DNA of 64,000 bases from Phytohabitans suffuscus (GTDB lineage Bacteria; Actinomycetota; Actinomycetes; Mycobacteriales; Micromonosporaceae), in the NCBI RefSeq assembly GCF_011764565.1, contig NZ_AP022871.1, forward strand, positions 7,936,320-8,000,319, in the 5' to 3' direction. The position numbers and the translations under genes were made by a program. Positions 63,901 through 64,000 of the stretch are shown in pieces. The first letter of the stretch is position 1, and every line of letters starts with the position of its first letter. Below the pieces are notes generated by a model. The model was not told where the DNA came from and ran no database searches. It saw only the letters and a list, made by a program, of their open reading frames with translations.

Positions 63901-64000
63901 GCCGGGGGACGCTACGGACGGTGACCATAAACAGACCTTAAACGCCTCATAAATCCGGCCGTGGTCCTGACCGGACGGTCGCGGGTCACGCTGGCGGGAC

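Overview
The window is chromosomal DNA of a very GC-rich filamentous actinomycete. Coding frames have strongly C/G-biased third positions, GTG starts are common, and GAGG/GGAGG ribosome sites are frequent. The gene content (RamB/ScfR-controlled glyoxylate shunt, DivIVA, secreted carbohydrate-active enzymes with CBM2/CBM6/CBM32/CBM35-like modules, LacI-controlled sugar uptake) fits a soil saprophyte, most likely of the Micromonosporaceae. The family assignment is an inference from overall resemblance. No rRNA, tRNA, CRISPR array, integrase or insertion sequence was seen.

Layout. 1-720: degenerate tandem repeats. 720-7061: a stand-alone NRPS-type condensation-domain gene, malate synthase and isocitrate lyase on the minus strand, and a divergent RamB/ScfR-type regulator. 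7199-11546: secreted calcium-repeat protein, endonuclease/exonuclease/phosphatase-fold membrane protein, a crcB pair, a luciferase-like oxidoreductase and a lipoprotein. 13253-18466: an AA10 lytic polysaccharide monooxygenase (LPMO) and a giant ThuA/sugar-dehydrogenase/PKD/CBM protein. 18525-23144: small regulators and housekeeping-type genes. 23148-38508: an arabinan/arabinose-type locus with LacI, an ABC importer, GH51, GH43, two large secreted hydrolases of uncertain family and a second LacI. 40414-48392: a degraded stretch with frameshifted or truncated genes, a MerR-PP2C fusion, PPK2, DedA and a phosphotransferase. 48921-57221: a three-gene cluster for cupredoxin/OmpL47-repeat/DUF1080, multicopper oxidase and ThuA/sugar-dehydrogenase/DUF1080 proteins. 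57313-63900: metallophosphoesterase, SDRs, DivIVA, and an LPMO-DUF305-SDR operon.

Two themes stand out. First, five long gene-free stretches (11547-13252, 30724-31975, 38509-40413, 44015-44885, 60270-61793) are mosaics of the same dispersed modules. These include three families of long hairpins, one copy a perfect 56-bp palindrome, and a 57-58-bp box that three times starts 40-43 nt after a stop codon. No coding function is visible in them and I do not recognise them as a described element. Second, there is a secreted redox/copper theme: two LPMOs, a cupredoxin, a multicopper oxidase, two ThuA-sugar-dehydrogenase fusions and a DUF305 lipoprotein. This suggests extracellular oxidative attack on sugars and polysaccharides.

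Caution on sequence quality. At least nine single-base deletions, almost all in G or C runs of four or five, break otherwise well-preserved genes (near 810, 13913, 16000, 41008, 41407, 52141, 53365, 63294 and 63344). In the seven genes tested, adding back one base per site restores an exact reading frame. These are most simply read as homopolymer sequencing errors, so those genes are annotated as probably intact.
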